Both the position numbers and the translations under genes were made by a program. Shown piece after piece: positions 8,157-17,109 of a stretch of 64,000 nucleotides of DNA (its first letter is position 1; the number at the start of each line of letters is the position of its first letter). Under the pieces are notes generated by a model that saw only the letters and a program-made list of their open reading frames with translations, was not told the origin of the DNA and did no database searches. The stretch comes from BOG-908 sp964242595 (GTDB lineage Bacteria; Pseudomonadota; Alphaproteobacteria; Acetobacterales; Acetobacteraceae). The stretch spans positions 41,669 to 105,668 of the forward strand of contig CAXTBC010000004.1 of the NCBI GenBank assembly GCA_964242595.1, given 5' to 3'.

Positions 8157-9308
8157 TCAGCTCCGCCCGCCCCACACGTAGCGGCTGGACATGGCGAAGT
8201 TGAACACGGCTGCCACGAACGCGCCGGCCAGGCCGGAGGCGAACCAGCCCGAGCCGTGCGTGAACACGAAGCTCGCCACACCGATGTTGGACAGCGCCCC
8301 GGTGCCGCACACGAGGTAGAACTTCAACAGCCCGGTTGCCGCGGCACTGCCGCGCAGCCTGCGGTCGCCATAGGTGAAGTTGTTGTTGAGCAGGAAGTTG
8401 AACGTCATCGCCACGACGGTCGCCACCGCCTGGGAGCGGTTGAAACCGACCCCCACGACCAGTGCCAGCACGTACAGCGCCAGCATGTTCACAATCACGC
8501 CGAGCAGCCCTGTGAAGCCGAACAGCACGAAGCGCGCCGGGATCCATCCCAGGCTGCGCTTCTCGATGATCATGCCGATGTAGTCGAACACCACCGTGGT
8601 GTTCAGCTTGCTGTCGCCCTCCACGCGCAGGCGGAAGGTGTAGGGCACCTCCTTGATTCGCAGGGGGCCGGCGGCGGAAGCCGCGATGTCGAGCAGGATC
8701 TTGAAGCCGGCGCCGGACAGGCGCGGTGCCACGTCGAGGAACAGGTCGCGCCTGATGCCGAAGAAGCCGCTCATCGGGTCGCTGATCGGCGAGGGTGTCG
8801 CCATGCGGGCCATCCAGGTGGCTACCGAGCTGCCCGTCTTGCGGGTGCGGTTCCAATCGCCCACGCCGCCGCCGGCCGCGTAGCGGGAGGCGACGACGAG
8901 GTCGCAATCCGGCCCGGTCAGGCAGGCCAACATGCGCGGGATGATCGTCTCGTCGTGCTGGAGGTCGGCGTCCATGACGATGATCAGCGGCGCGAAGGTG
9001 GCAAGGCAGCCCTCGATCACCGCGGTGGACAGGCCGCGCCGCCCGATGCGCCGGATGCAACGCACCGTGTCGCCGTCGCGGGCGGCGGCGTCCACGATGT
9101 CCGCCGTCCCGTCGGGGGAGTTGTCGTCCACGACGATCATCTCCCAGCGGCACACGCCGGCGAGCAGCTGGTGCAGGCGGGCGGCGAGCACGAGGATGTT
9201 GCCGGACTCGTTGTAGGTAGGCACCACGATTGCGAGCTCGGCGGTGCCGGCACCGGCCTGGCGTATCGCGGAATGGGCCAGATTGGGGATTGACGTCGTG
9301 CCGGCCAA
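8157..9308 (-). CDS. GT2 polyprenyl-phosphate glycosyltransferase fused to GtrA-like membrane domain
   Basis: 383 residues from a TTG at 9308, chosen because ggag lies 6 nt upstream; a TTG at 9365 lacks this. Residues about 24-235 are a DPM1-type GT2 domain (AIVVPTYNESGN, VVDDNSPDG at 61-67, VMDADLQHDE with the DxD about 113-115, then GDWNRTRKTGS, SDPMSGFFGIRRDL, IKEVPYTFR). Residues about 255-380 are a four-helix GtrA-like domain (ARFVLFGFTGLLGVIVNMLA, FNFLLNNNFTYGDRR). Such fusions make polyprenyl-phosphate sugars (mannose or glucose) and help present them across the inner membrane. It lies downstream of a polytopic GT-C-like gene, which may use the product. Confidence 0.88.
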   Translation of the reverse strand: MAGTTSIPNLAHSAIRQAGAGTAELAIVVPTYNESGNILVLAARLHQLLAGVCRWEMIVVDDNSPDGTADIVDAAARDGDTVRCIRRIGRRGLSTAVIEGCLATFAPLIIVMDADLQHDETIIPRMLACLTGPDCDLVVASRYAAGGGVGDWNRTRKTGSSVATWMARMATPSPISDPMSGFFGIRRDLFLDVAPRLSGAGFKILLDIAASAAGPLRIKEVPYTFRLRVEGDSKLNTTVVFDYIGMIIEKRSLGWIPARFVLFGFTGLLGVIVNMLALYVLALVVGVGFNRSQAVATVVAMTFNFLLNNNFTYGDRRLRGSAAATGLLKFYLVCGTGALSNIGVASFVFTHGSGWFASGLAGAFVAAVFNFAMSSRYVWGGRS

Positions 9309-9430
9309 AAAAGATCTCCGGAGTTGGTGCGCTGCACCATTGTAGTTGGACCGGCGCCGCTGCAACTCACATCAGCGGCAAGGGGCGGTAGCAGAGAAGC
9401 CGGCGCTTTTCGGTTGGTGCCGGCCGGCCG

Positions 9431-11032
9431 TCAGTGTCTTACCACAAATAGCGCGGCAATGCCGTCATGGGCCAGCAACCCCAGCCGGTCCGGCAACAGG
9501 CCGTCGACCTCGGGTCCTGGGTCAGCGCCCAGAACCAGCACGTAATCGAAGCGGCCCGGCCACCCGGCCAGCAGGGCTGCAGGGTCCCTGCTCGGCGAGG
9601 CGGTGGCGTTGGCGCCGAGCAGGGCGACGTCGTGCGGCGGGGCAAAACCGCCATCGCCCGAGGCGTCGTAGGGAGACAGGGTCACGATAGGCTGCTGGCC
9701 GGGCTCGGCGAAGGCGTTTGACCAGAAGGCACGCCTGTCGATCAGAGCGAAAGCCCCGTAATGCCAGTAGGCGGTCGCCATGCCGTGGGCCGCCACCCGG
9801 CTGGCTGGGATGGTGCCGGCCTCCCAGCGGTGCTGCTGCGGATCGGCATCCACCACGAGCACCCGGCTGCCAGGGCCGACCCGCGCCAGGACCTGCCGCA
9901 CGTCCGCCACGTCCTGGCGCGATCCCGCCCATACCGTGGTGATGTAGGCCATCCGGCCGGCGAACACGCTGGCCAGGACGACGGTCGCCAGGACCGCCTG
10001 CCGCCGCGGCAGGCGGTCCGGCAGGGTCAGGGCGAACAGCAGGAAACCGAGCAGGACGGGGATGCGCGTGTCAATCCAGTAGCCGCCTTTGGCTCCGACA
10101 GGCAGAACCGCGTAGGCGGCCAGCAGCACGGGCACCGCGATCCAGATGGCCGGCGCCATGCGGAACCGGCCGCGCACGGCCCAGATCAGGACCATCCCGG
10201 CCAGCACGGCGGCCACTGCGTAGCTTTCCAGGCGCGCGTAGCCCAGCACCGGCACCAAAAACAGGAACAGCTTGAGCCTGACGGATTGCCAGATCACCGC
10301 GCCGCCCGCCTTGGCAAACGGGGATACCAAATAGAGGACAACACACGGCGCCAGCGCGGCCGCCACGGCCAACGCATGGCCGAGCGCGAAACGGCGGCCA
10401 GCTGCGTCGCCAAGGCCGCGCCGGTGGATAGCGGCCAGTTCGGCCGAACCGATCAGCACGGCGAAGAAGCCGAAGCCGAACAGGTGGCAGACAAAGGCCA
10501 GCAGCGCGAACACCGCGCCCAGGACGATCGCCCCTACGAGGTGGCGGCCGGACATGGCCACCCAGGCCGCGGCTCCCCACAGTGCCACGCCGGAGGCGAG
10601 CTGGAAGTTCAGGGAGCCCGACAGGAACATCATGTCGTAGACGACGAAGCCGGCGCCGAGCTGCCATAGCGAGCGCACCCGGAAGCAGGCGATGCTGAGG
10701 GCGATGATGCCGGTCGCCGGCAGCAGCACGACCAGGGCCACGAACACGCGCCCGGCGACCAGAGGCGGCATGAGGTGCATCAGCGGCGGCAGGATCAGGT
10801 CGATCGCCAGGTTGGGGACGAGCTGCCACTTCGCCGCGAAGATGTGGCCCATCACCGGGTCCGCCGTGCCGAACGCCAGGAAGAAGCAGCGCGCGAGGTG
10901 GTCGGGGTAGTCCGACAGGGGCGGCACCGTCACCACGAGGATCGGCGCCATCAGGGTGGCCAGCATGAGTGCGAGGCCGACCCACCAAAGCCACCTTGGC
11001 CAAAGGCGGGCGCTGTCTTCCGTCGCGTGCAT
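9431..11032 (-). CDS. Polytopic membrane protein, GT-C glycosyltransferase-like
   Basis: 533 residues with about 10-12 hydrophobic helices and a C-terminal soluble part (about 385-533). The first periplasmic loop carries PPLSDYPDHLAR, an acidic-residue loop after TM1 as in GT-C enzymes that use lipid-linked sugars. There is no clear family match beyond that. The gene precedes the GT2-GtrA fusion on the same strand with a 122-bp gap, so a joint role in transferring a polyprenyl-linked sugar to an envelope acceptor is plausible but not shown. Confidence 0.6.
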   Translation of the reverse strand: MHATEDSARLWPRWLWWVGLALMLATLMAPILVVTVPPLSDYPDHLARCFFLAFGTADPVMGHIFAAKWQLVPNLAIDLILPPLMHLMPPLVAGRVFVALVVLLPATGIIALSIACFRVRSLWQLGAGFVVYDMMFLSGSLNFQLASGVALWGAAAWVAMSGRHLVGAIVLGAVFALLAFVCHLFGFGFFAVLIGSAELAAIHRRGLGDAAGRRFALGHALAVAAALAPCVVLYLVSPFAKAGGAVIWQSVRLKLFLFLVPVLGYARLESYAVAAVLAGMVLIWAVRGRFRMAPAIWIAVPVLLAAYAVLPVGAKGGYWIDTRIPVLLGFLLFALTLPDRLPRRQAVLATVVLASVFAGRMAYITTVWAGSRQDVADVRQVLARVGPGSRVLVVDADPQQHRWEAGTIPASRVAAHGMATAYWHYGAFALIDRRAFWSNAFAEPGQQPIVTLSPYDASGDGGFAPPHDVALLGANATASPSRDPAALLAGWPGRFDYVLVLGADPGPEVDGLLPDRLGLLAHDGIAALFVVRH

Positions 11033-11114
11033 GAACCGGTCCCTCAGGCCGCTTAGCTGCGTATGCGGCGCGATCGGCGGTCCTGCTACGCGCGGCGGGC
11101 AGACCCGTTCGATA

Positions 11115-12341
11115 TCAGACGAACAGCGCGCCCCCGATCACGCCCCCGGCCACAACGCCCGGCGGCACAGCGAACAGCGCGCTGGCCGTGTGGGTGGCGA
11201 ACTGGTTCAGCATGTCGAACTTCGCCATGCGGGCGAACATGCGGCTGAACTGGGCGCGCGGGTCCTTTTGGTAGGACATGAACAGCAGGCCGGCGTCGTA
11301 CTCCATCGCCTGCCGCCATGGGGGCCAGCGCTCGGCGGTGACGTTCACGCCGTCGTTGTAGCTGTAGCCGCGGCGGAAGATGCGCGCGCCGCTGGAAGCG
11401 GCACTGGCCAGGCGTATGTGCGCGTTCTCGGCGATCACCGGGTTGCCGTCGGCATCGGCAGCCGCGAAGTCCTCGACGTCGTGCTCCTTGTGGGCGCCGA
11501 TGGGAGCGCCGCCGTCCTTGCCGCGCCCCATCGTCTGCTCCTGGAAGCCGACCGGCGTGCGGTCCCAGTGCTCCAGCGCAATCCGGATGCGACGGGCCAC
11601 CAGGTAGGTGCCGCCCGCCATCCAGGCCGGCCCCTCGGCGCCGGCCCACACCACGTCGTCCATCTCGGCGGCGTTCCCGGGGCTTGGATTGTTGCTGCCG
11701 TCCTTGAAGCCCATCAGGTTGCGCGGCGTCTGCGCCTGCGGCTGCGGGATGAAGCCCGCCTGCACCCAGCGCGTGTCGGCCACACCGTAGGCCAGCCGGG
11801 CCAGCTGGCGCACGGCGTGGAAGGCGGTCTGCGGGTCCTCGGCGCAAGCCTGGACGCTCAAATCGCCGTCGCAGCGCGCGGGTTGCAATTGGTCGCCGGT
11901 GAAACGCGGCAGGTCCGCCAGCGCGGCCGGGCGCCTGACCGCCAGCCCGAACCGGTCCTGCCCGTCCTTGGTGAACAGCGTGGGGCCGAAGCCGAACGTC
12001 AGGGTCAGCCGTGCCGGCGGCAGGCCGCCGGTGTCGCCTGAATCCGCCGGGTCGGCCGGCTGGCCGACGCACAGGCGCGCGGCGGCATCCGTCCACCGCG
12101 CCAGCAACGCCTGCACGTCGCCGGCCTTGGCGGTGGTGAGGTCGAAGGCGGCCAGGTAGGTGTGCGCCTGCTGCGGCGTGGTGATGCCGGCCTGGTGGGC
12201 GCCGTGGAACGCCACCACCGGGTCCGGCGTGGCCACCGTGGTGTTCTGCGCGGCGGCTGGGCGCAATGCCGCCGCAGCCGCGGCCAGGCCGGCCGATGCG
12301 CTCAGGAACCCGCGCCGCGAGTGCATGGGGCAGCCGCTCAC
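11115..12341 (-). CDS. efeB: DyP-type peroxidase / deferrochelatase, Tat-exported
   Basis: 408 residues from GTG 12341 (ATG 12326 is an alternative). A twin-arginine signal (SRRGFLSAS, residues 8-16) and Ala-rich h-region target it to the periplasm. The DyP heme motif GFKDGSNN is at about 211-218, and the C-terminal ferredoxin-like half includes IFRRGYSYNDG and GLLFMSYQKDPRAQFSRM, as in EfeB. EfeB-type DyPs oxidise porphyrinogens or release iron from heme. The usual efeU and efeO partners are absent. Its start overlaps the stop of the upstream propeller gene as GTGA, so the two are translationally coupled, and a Fur-like box lies before the first gene of the row. Confidence 0.9.
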   Translation of the reverse strand: MSGCPMHSRRGFLSASAGLAAAAAALRPAAAQNTTVATPDPVVAFHGAHQAGITTPQQAHTYLAAFDLTTAKAGDVQALLARWTDAAARLCVGQPADPADSGDTGGLPPARLTLTFGFGPTLFTKDGQDRFGLAVRRPAALADLPRFTGDQLQPARCDGDLSVQACAEDPQTAFHAVRQLARLAYGVADTRWVQAGFIPQPQAQTPRNLMGFKDGSNNPSPGNAAEMDDVVWAGAEGPAWMAGGTYLVARRIRIALEHWDRTPVGFQEQTMGRGKDGGAPIGAHKEHDVEDFAAADADGNPVIAENAHIRLASAASSGARIFRRGYSYNDGVNVTAERWPPWRQAMEYDAGLLFMSYQKDPRAQFSRMFARMAKFDMLNQFATHTASALFAVPPGVVAGGVIGGALFV

Positions 12342-13471
12342 CGTGCGCCGCCCAGCATCAGCGTGTTCACGTCGTCCATCACGTAGTAGAACCCCTTGCT
12401 GTCCGGCGTCATGGCGATGCCGAACAGGTCACCGTTGCCGGGCGGCGACTGCGCCTGATCGTTGTTGATCCACTGCGCATAGATTTGCTTTCCGGCGACA
12501 GGATCAACCTCCACCAGGCGACCATCTTTGCCGTTGCACACCAGGAGGTGGCCCTGGGGGGACAACGTCATTGCCAGCGGCCAGGAGAGCAGGCCGCCTT
12601 GTGTCACCACGCGGCCGGTGCCGGCGCTGGCCGTGCGCGTCAAGGCGTCCGATACCGCCACGATCAGGTTGTCCAGCCCGTCGGTCACGTACAGCGTGCC
12701 GTCCGGAGCCAGCACCAGGCCGGTCGGGCCCAGCAGGAAGTTGTCACGGTCCGCGCGCTGCGCCAGGCCGCTGGCAACCACGGTCTGCCCGGCCAGCACG
12801 GGAGGCTGCCCTTCGGCCACGGCCAGGCTCAGCCGCAGCACGGTGGATTTGTGCACCACCACCGGCAGGCCCGTCGCGGGGTCGAGCACGCTGGGCGACG
12901 GCACGCCGAAGCCCGCCATGCTGACGAACAGCGTGGCCTGCGCCCCGCGGTCGTCCACGCCCATGTTGCCCCACGGATCGTTGATGTTCGGCCCGGCCCA
13001 CGCGGTGACGAAGTGGCCGTCGCGGTCCAGCACGATCAGGCAGCCATCCCCCTTGGTGGCCGTGGTGCCGTCCTTGCTGGGGGTGCTGCCCACGACCACC
13101 CAGCCGGACCGCAGAACCACCATGGCGGTCGACAGTCCCACGCCGCCGGGGCATTGCGGCAGATGCTGCGGCAGCTTGGCGAACAGGTAGGTGTCCTGGG
13201 TAGACGGCCGGTAGCCGACGATGGTGGTGCCGGTGCCCTGCAGGTTGGAGATGTTGTTGAAGTTGTCGACCAGCACGTCGTCCTTGTGGATGCGGCCGGC
13301 GGTGACGGGGGAGACGACAACGGCGTACGGGTTGAGATCCCCGTTATCCGTGACGGTGGAGGTGAGCGTGGCGTGGCGATGCACAGTCTCCAGGAAGCCG
13401 GCAGGCGCGGCGTGCGCGGCGGCGGCGCAGAGCAGTGCTATGCCCAGGCCGAGCGGGCAGTAAGTTGACAC
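12338..13471 (-). CDS. Secreted NHL/SMP-30-like beta-propeller protein
   Basis: 377 residues from a GTG at 13471 preceded by gaaagg. A signal peptide is seen (VSTYCPLGLGIALLCAAAAH then AAPAG). The rest has propeller-like strand repeats (PTGLVLAPDGTLYVTDGLDN, WPLAMTLSPQGHLLVCNGKD, LFGIAMTPDSKGFYYVMDD). No catalytic residues are recognisable. It sits between an OprB porin and the DyP gene and is coupled to the latter. It may bind a ligand or redox partner for the peroxidase; that is inference. A family A repeat lies directly upstream, so the native promoter may be that of oprB. Confidence 0.75.
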   Translation of the reverse strand: MSTYCPLGLGIALLCAAAAHAAPAGFLETVHRHATLTSTVTDNGDLNPYAVVVSPVTAGRIHKDDVLVDNFNNISNLQGTGTTIVGYRPSTQDTYLFAKLPQHLPQCPGGVGLSTAMVVLRSGWVVVGSTPSKDGTTATKGDGCLIVLDRDGHFVTAWAGPNINDPWGNMGVDDRGAQATLFVSMAGFGVPSPSVLDPATGLPVVVHKSTVLRLSLAVAEGQPPVLAGQTVVASGLAQRADRDNFLLGPTGLVLAPDGTLYVTDGLDNLIVAVSDALTRTASAGTGRVVTQGGLLSWPLAMTLSPQGHLLVCNGKDGRLVEVDPVAGKQIYAQWINNDQAQSPPGNGDLFGIAMTPDSKGFYYVMDDVNTLMLGGAR

Positions 13472-13502
13472 GCGAAGGGACCTTTCGGTGATTGTCGTAC
13501 GA

Positions 13503-13637
13503 AGCAAGGAAGGCCTTCTTTTCTGAAGAAAAGAAGCAAAAGACTTCTGTCCTGTGGCGCGTACCGTTCCGCACCACCCGACAGGGAGCAAAAGTTTTTT
13601 GCTTCTTTTTTGCAAAAAGAAGGCCTTTCTTTCTTGC
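13503..13637. repeat. Family A paired palindromic repeat (copy 2)
   Basis: Two arms face each other around a loop that holds ggcgcgtaccgttccgcacc and ccgacagggagc, a loop motif shared with copies 7, 9, 10 and 18. It lies between the porin stop and the propeller start. Confidence 0.85.
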
Positions 13638-13640
13638 ATG

Positions 13641-15059
13641 CTAAAACAGGATGTTCGTGCGGACGCCAAGAACGAACTCGCTGGCGACCTTGCGCATAGG
13701 GTCGCTACGATCCACCACGCTGCCGCCGGGGTTGAACACGTATTGCAGGTCCGGCTGCACCTGCCACCACGGGTGGACCTGATACTGGTATGTCGCTTCC
13801 ACATACGTCTCACTCGTGCGGACCGCGACGTACGTGCCGGGGCTTGCCGCCGCGAGGTCGCGGTCCGCCGCGGTCGCCTCGTGGCTGACATGAGCGTAGC
13901 CCATCCCGACCGCCAGCGTGTCGTCCGGCCGGCTGGTGAAGGGCACGTGGTAGACCACGCCGGCGTTCAGGCTGAGATCAGCCAGGTTGCGGTCGGCGTC
14001 CGGCGTGCCCACGATCCGGCCGAACACGCTGACGGCCCGGTTGGGGTTGCGCTGGGCGCGCCACAGCATCTGGTCGGCCACCGCGTAGACGGCGTAGTCG
14101 CCGTGGTGCTGCGGCGGCAATACCGCGGTGCCGGGACGCTGGTCGGCGAAGTTCTCGCTGTCGTAGAAGGCGCCGAGCCGGTACGTGTGGCCCAAAGGCG
14201 CGCCCTCGCCCGGGTACACCAGCGTGCCCACGGCGGGATAGGTGTATTGCAGCTCCAGTAGGCTGAGCGTGCCGCCGTTCAGCGGGAAGCTGGTGCCGGA
14301 TCCGTCCACACGCTGGGAGTCACCCTGGGTGGTGGAGGCCGGGTTGCCGTTGAACACGCCGGCCAGCAGGGTGATGGCGTTGACCGGATGCCAGCGCAGG
14401 CGCACGCCGAGGTCCGACAGCGGATAGGCCGGGCCGCCGCCGGGAAGGTCCACCGACGGCACCAGCGGCCAGCCGAACGACGTGTTGACGAAGTAGGCGG
14501 CGTTCGGGCTGTAGATGAACTCCTGGTCCACGCTCTGCTGGCCGAACTTCACGTCGGCCCTGTCCTCGTCGAGGAACTTCTGGTCGTACCAGGCCTCCCA
14601 CAGCCTTGTCGCACGGTCGGCCTCGATGCCGCTCGAGGTTTGCAGGGTTTGCAGGTTGTCGGTGCTGAGGTTGCGGCCGTGGATCTGCAGGGCGCTGATG
14701 TTGACCAGGCCGCCGTACCAGCCGAACGCCCGTTGGGTGTCGAGTTGCAGGATAGCCTGGGTGAGCCCGTCATAGGCAAACCCACGATGCGAACCGCCGG
14801 TGGCGTTGCCCAGCACCTCACTGGTCTCCTGCACGGCGAGCGAGATGCCGTATTTAGCCAGCAGGGTGCGCAGGCCGAACAGGTTGCCCAGCAGGAAGTT
14901 GGTCCGTTGCAGATCGCCCAGGAAGCCGGAGTAGCCCTGCGCGTCCGGGTTGGTCTCGTCCGCATTGCTGGGCACGGACAGCGGCGGCGGTGCCGCCAAG
15001 GCCCGGGCGCTGCCGGCTGCGACTGCGCCAGCAAAGCTGATAATGCGAATTACTCTCAT
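13641..15059 (-). CDS. OprB-family carbohydrate-selective porin
   Basis: 472 residues from ATG 15059. The signal peptide is MRVIRIISFAGAVAAGSARA with ALAAP. OprB features follow: FLLGNLFGLRTLLAKYGISL near the mature N-terminus, AYDGLTQAILQLDTQRAFGW, FGQQSVDQEFIYSP, then alternating beta strands and a C-terminal strand ending in Phe (RTNILF), typical of outer-membrane barrels. OprB porins pass monosaccharides. A Fur-like palindrome covers the start codon, unusual for a sugar porin, and the downstream DyP gene points to iron or heme. The stop lies close to a family A repeat. Confidence 0.85.
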   Translation of the reverse strand: MRVIRIISFAGAVAAGSARALAAPPPLSVPSNADETNPDAQGYSGFLGDLQRTNFLLGNLFGLRTLLAKYGISLAVQETSEVLGNATGGSHRGFAYDGLTQAILQLDTQRAFGWYGGLVNISALQIHGRNLSTDNLQTLQTSSGIEADRATRLWEAWYDQKFLDEDRADVKFGQQSVDQEFIYSPNAAYFVNTSFGWPLVPSVDLPGGGPAYPLSDLGVRLRWHPVNAITLLAGVFNGNPASTTQGDSQRVDGSGTSFPLNGGTLSLLELQYTYPAVGTLVYPGEGAPLGHTYRLGAFYDSENFADQRPGTAVLPPQHHGDYAVYAVADQMLWRAQRNPNRAVSVFGRIVGTPDADRNLADLSLNAGVVYHVPFTSRPDDTLAVGMGYAHVSHEATAADRDLAAASPGTYVAVRTSETYVEATYQYQVHPWWQVQPDLQYVFNPGGSVVDRSDPMRKVASEFVLGVRTNILF

Positions 15060-15064
15060 TTGCA
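15044..15064 (-). promoter_or_regulatory. Fur-box-like operator over the oprB start
   Basis: The inverted repeat TGCAAAT-n7-ATTCGCA (minus strand, 7-bp arms, one mismatch) resembles the TGCAAAT(n7)ATTTGCA form of proteobacterial Fur boxes. It spans the ATG at 15057-15059. The preceding bases also match GATAAT. No promoter hexamers could be assigned with confidence. Confidence 0.5.
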
Positions 15065-15263
15065 ATGAGCTATACGGGCGGGCCGGCGCTGTCAACAACG
15101 TGCTTGGGCTTGCCGCTACGGTGCGCCGCTTTGGACACAGCTCGGGCATGCCTGATCCACGGCCTACCCAACGATGAGGCGGGCTGTCCGGCGCTACAGC
15201 CGCGAGGTCGCCGAGCTGAACGACACCGACGCCCGGTGTTCCCGGTCGAACGGGACCCTGGTG

Positions 15264-15743
15264 CTACCAGCCCAGGCCCGGACCGAATTCCGGGCCGAAG
15301 CCGCCCCCAAAGCCGCCCTCAGGTTCCCAGGCGCCCCAGTTCCACCCGGCATCGCTGTACTCGGACGCCGTCAGTTGCTGCTCGCTGGCGATGTTCTGCT
15401 GCTGCTGGTGCAGCTTGTAGGCGCCGTAGGCTTGCTGGCTGCCGACGTACAGGCAGTTGCACACCAGGGGATCGGCATAGACGTAGTGCACGTCGTTCCC
15501 GCGCACGCGTTGCACGAAATGGTTGGCCGGCAGCTTGCTCAGCATCGCCTGGCGCTCCGGCGTATTGGCCGGACGGACCAGGAAGCCGGCGGCTGCCAGG
15601 TTGTCCTCCTTCTGCGTGACGGCCTGCTGCGGGGTCTGGCAGCCGGACAGCAGGCCTGCCAGGATCAGCAGCCCGCTGCCAACACAGAACAGCCGTATCG
15701 GATCGGCAGTAGTCGCAAGACTACGACTGGCCTGTGCGCGCAT
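15264..15743 (-). CDS. Putative lipoprotein of unknown family
   Basis: 159 residues from ATG 15743, with aagga 8 nt upstream; a longer reading frame upstream lacks support. A lipoprotein signal is clear: hydrophobic segment LLILAG and lipobox LLSGC with Cys 35. The mature part has RQAMLSKLPANHFVQRV, YADPLVCNCLYVGSQQAYGA, a Gln-rich coil (KLHQQQQNIASEQQ) and a Gly/Phe/Pro-rich tail. I do not recognise a named family. It is isolated between the porin promoter region and a repeat. Confidence 0.7.
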   Translation of the reverse strand: MRAQASRSLATTADPIRLFCVGSGLLILAGLLSGCQTPQQAVTQKEDNLAAAGFLVRPANTPERQAMLSKLPANHFVQRVRGNDVHYVYADPLVCNCLYVGSQQAYGAYKLHQQQQNIASEQQLTASEYSDAGWNWGAWEPEGGFGGGFGPEFGPGLGW

Positions 15744-15909
15744 GATGAGTCCTTGAAGAAGCCGAACTGCTTGGAGTGAAGCTAGCCGTGCCGCTTCGGT
15801 TGCGCGCCTGTAGTCGCACAGAGTCGCGACAGCGCAGTAGGTTGCGCAAGTTGGTGAGCTCAACACGGGGCTCCGCGCGAACCGACCTGCGTCGAGGTTA
15901 GCTGTCGCA

Positions 15910-16060
15910 AAGGAAGCAAGGCCTTCTTTTTTGAAAAAAGAAGCAAAACTTTTGTCTCTTTGCTCTATCAGCAGCCTTGATCGGTCCCATAGCATCCGGC
16001 CGTCTCAAATGCGGGAAGCAAAAGTTTTTTGGTCCTTTTTTCAAAAAGGAATGCTTTCTT
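15910..16060. repeat. Family A paired palindromic repeat (copy 3)
   Basis: Arms ccttcttttttgaaaaaaga and ccttttttcaaaaaggaa face each other. Upstream of the lipoprotein gene, downstream of the SDR gene. Confidence 0.8.
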
Positions 16061-16114
16061 CCGGAAGGCCGATCTTGGAACACAATTGCCGGCGCCGGAG
16101 AGTAAAGCTCCCTG

Positions 16115-16960
16115 CTAAGTGACCTTGGCCGGCTCCGGCCGGAATCCCGCCCCCGTCGCCTGCCGCGCCGCCGCCAGCCGGGCGCCTTCCTGCGCCAGCC
16201 AATCGAACAGCCGGTCGGGGTCGCTCGCGCGCAAGCCTACGCCGTTCAGCTCGGCCCCCTGGGCGATGACCACTTCACGCAGGTTGCGCTCGGTGGCGTC
16301 CAGGATGATGCGCGCCACCTCGGCCGGGTCCATGCCCGCGTCGATGTTGGCGTCCGAGGCGCCGCGCACCGAGCCGTCGCCTTGCAGCGCATTGAACGCG
16401 ATCGGCGTGCGGACCGAGCCGGGCATCACCAGGGTCACGCGCACGTCGTAGGCAGCCTCGAACTCCGCCCGCAACGCCTCGAAATAGCCGAGCAGCGCGT
16501 GCTTGGCGGCGCAGTAGCCGGTGCGCAGGGGCGATCCGGTGCGGCCGGCCAGCGAGCTGATGGCGACGAGGCGGCCGGAGCGGCGTTCCACCATGTGCGG
16601 CGCGACCAGTTGCGTCAGGCGCAGCGGGGCGAAGAAGTCCGTCTCCATGATGGCTCGGTAGACGTCGAACCCGGTATCCAGCGCCAGGCTGCGCTGGCTG
16701 ATGCCGGCGTTGTTGACGAGCATGTCCACCTGCCCGCCCCAGGCGATGGCGCGGGCCACCACATCCGGCAGCGCGTCGTAGTCGGTGGCCTCGAAGGGCA
16801 GCACGAGCGTTGGGGCGCCGGTGCCGGCGGCCACTTTCTCCAGTGCTTCGGTGCGGCGGCCGGAGAGGATGAGCGCCCAGCCGGCCTGGCCCATGGCGTG
16901 GGCCAGGGCTTCGCCTATGCCGGAGGAGGCGCCGGTTATCCAGGCAGTGCGTTGGCGCAT
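16115..16960 (-). CDS. Short-chain dehydrogenase/reductase
   Basis: 281 residues from ATG 16960, with aggga upstream. Classical SDR features: TAWITGASSGIGEAL (TGxxxGxG, residues 9-16), NNAGISQ, SSLAGRTGSPLRTGYCAAKH (catalytic Ser, and YxxxK within TGYCAAK), VMPGSVRTPI. The C-terminal tail past residue 240 is longer than the minimal 250-residue SDR. Substrate cannot be told. It is flanked by family A repeats on both sides, so it is probably a single transcription unit. Confidence 0.9.
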   Translation of the reverse strand: MRQRTAWITGASSGIGEALAHAMGQAGWALILSGRRTEALEKVAAGTGAPTLVLPFEATDYDALPDVVARAIAWGGQVDMLVNNAGISQRSLALDTGFDVYRAIMETDFFAPLRLTQLVAPHMVERRSGRLVAISSLAGRTGSPLRTGYCAAKHALLGYFEALRAEFEAAYDVRVTLVMPGSVRTPIAFNALQGDGSVRGASDANIDAGMDPAEVARIILDATERNLREVVIAQGAELNGVGLRASDPDRLFDWLAQEGARLAAARQATGAGFRPEPAKVT

Positions 16961-16978
16961 TTTGGGTTTCCCTAAAGG

Positions 16979-17109
16979 CAAGAAAGGCCTTCTTTTTTGA
17001 AAAAAAGAAGCAAAAAACTTTTGTCCGTTAGGCTCGGTCGTCGAAACAGTCGGGTCCAGGCGGGTAAAAGTTTTTTGGTTCTTTTTTTCAAAAAAGAACA
17101 GCTTCCTTG
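16979..17109. repeat. Family A paired palindromic repeat (copy 4)
   Basis: Facing arms with a 50-bp loop. The right arm ends at the stop codon of the PQQ propeller gene. Confidence 0.85.

Noticed and set aside
12338..13891. A 517-residue version of the propeller protein
   Set aside because: The extra N-terminus is read from a family A repeat and from the antisense of the porin end; the GTG at 13471 with an SD and signal peptide fits better.
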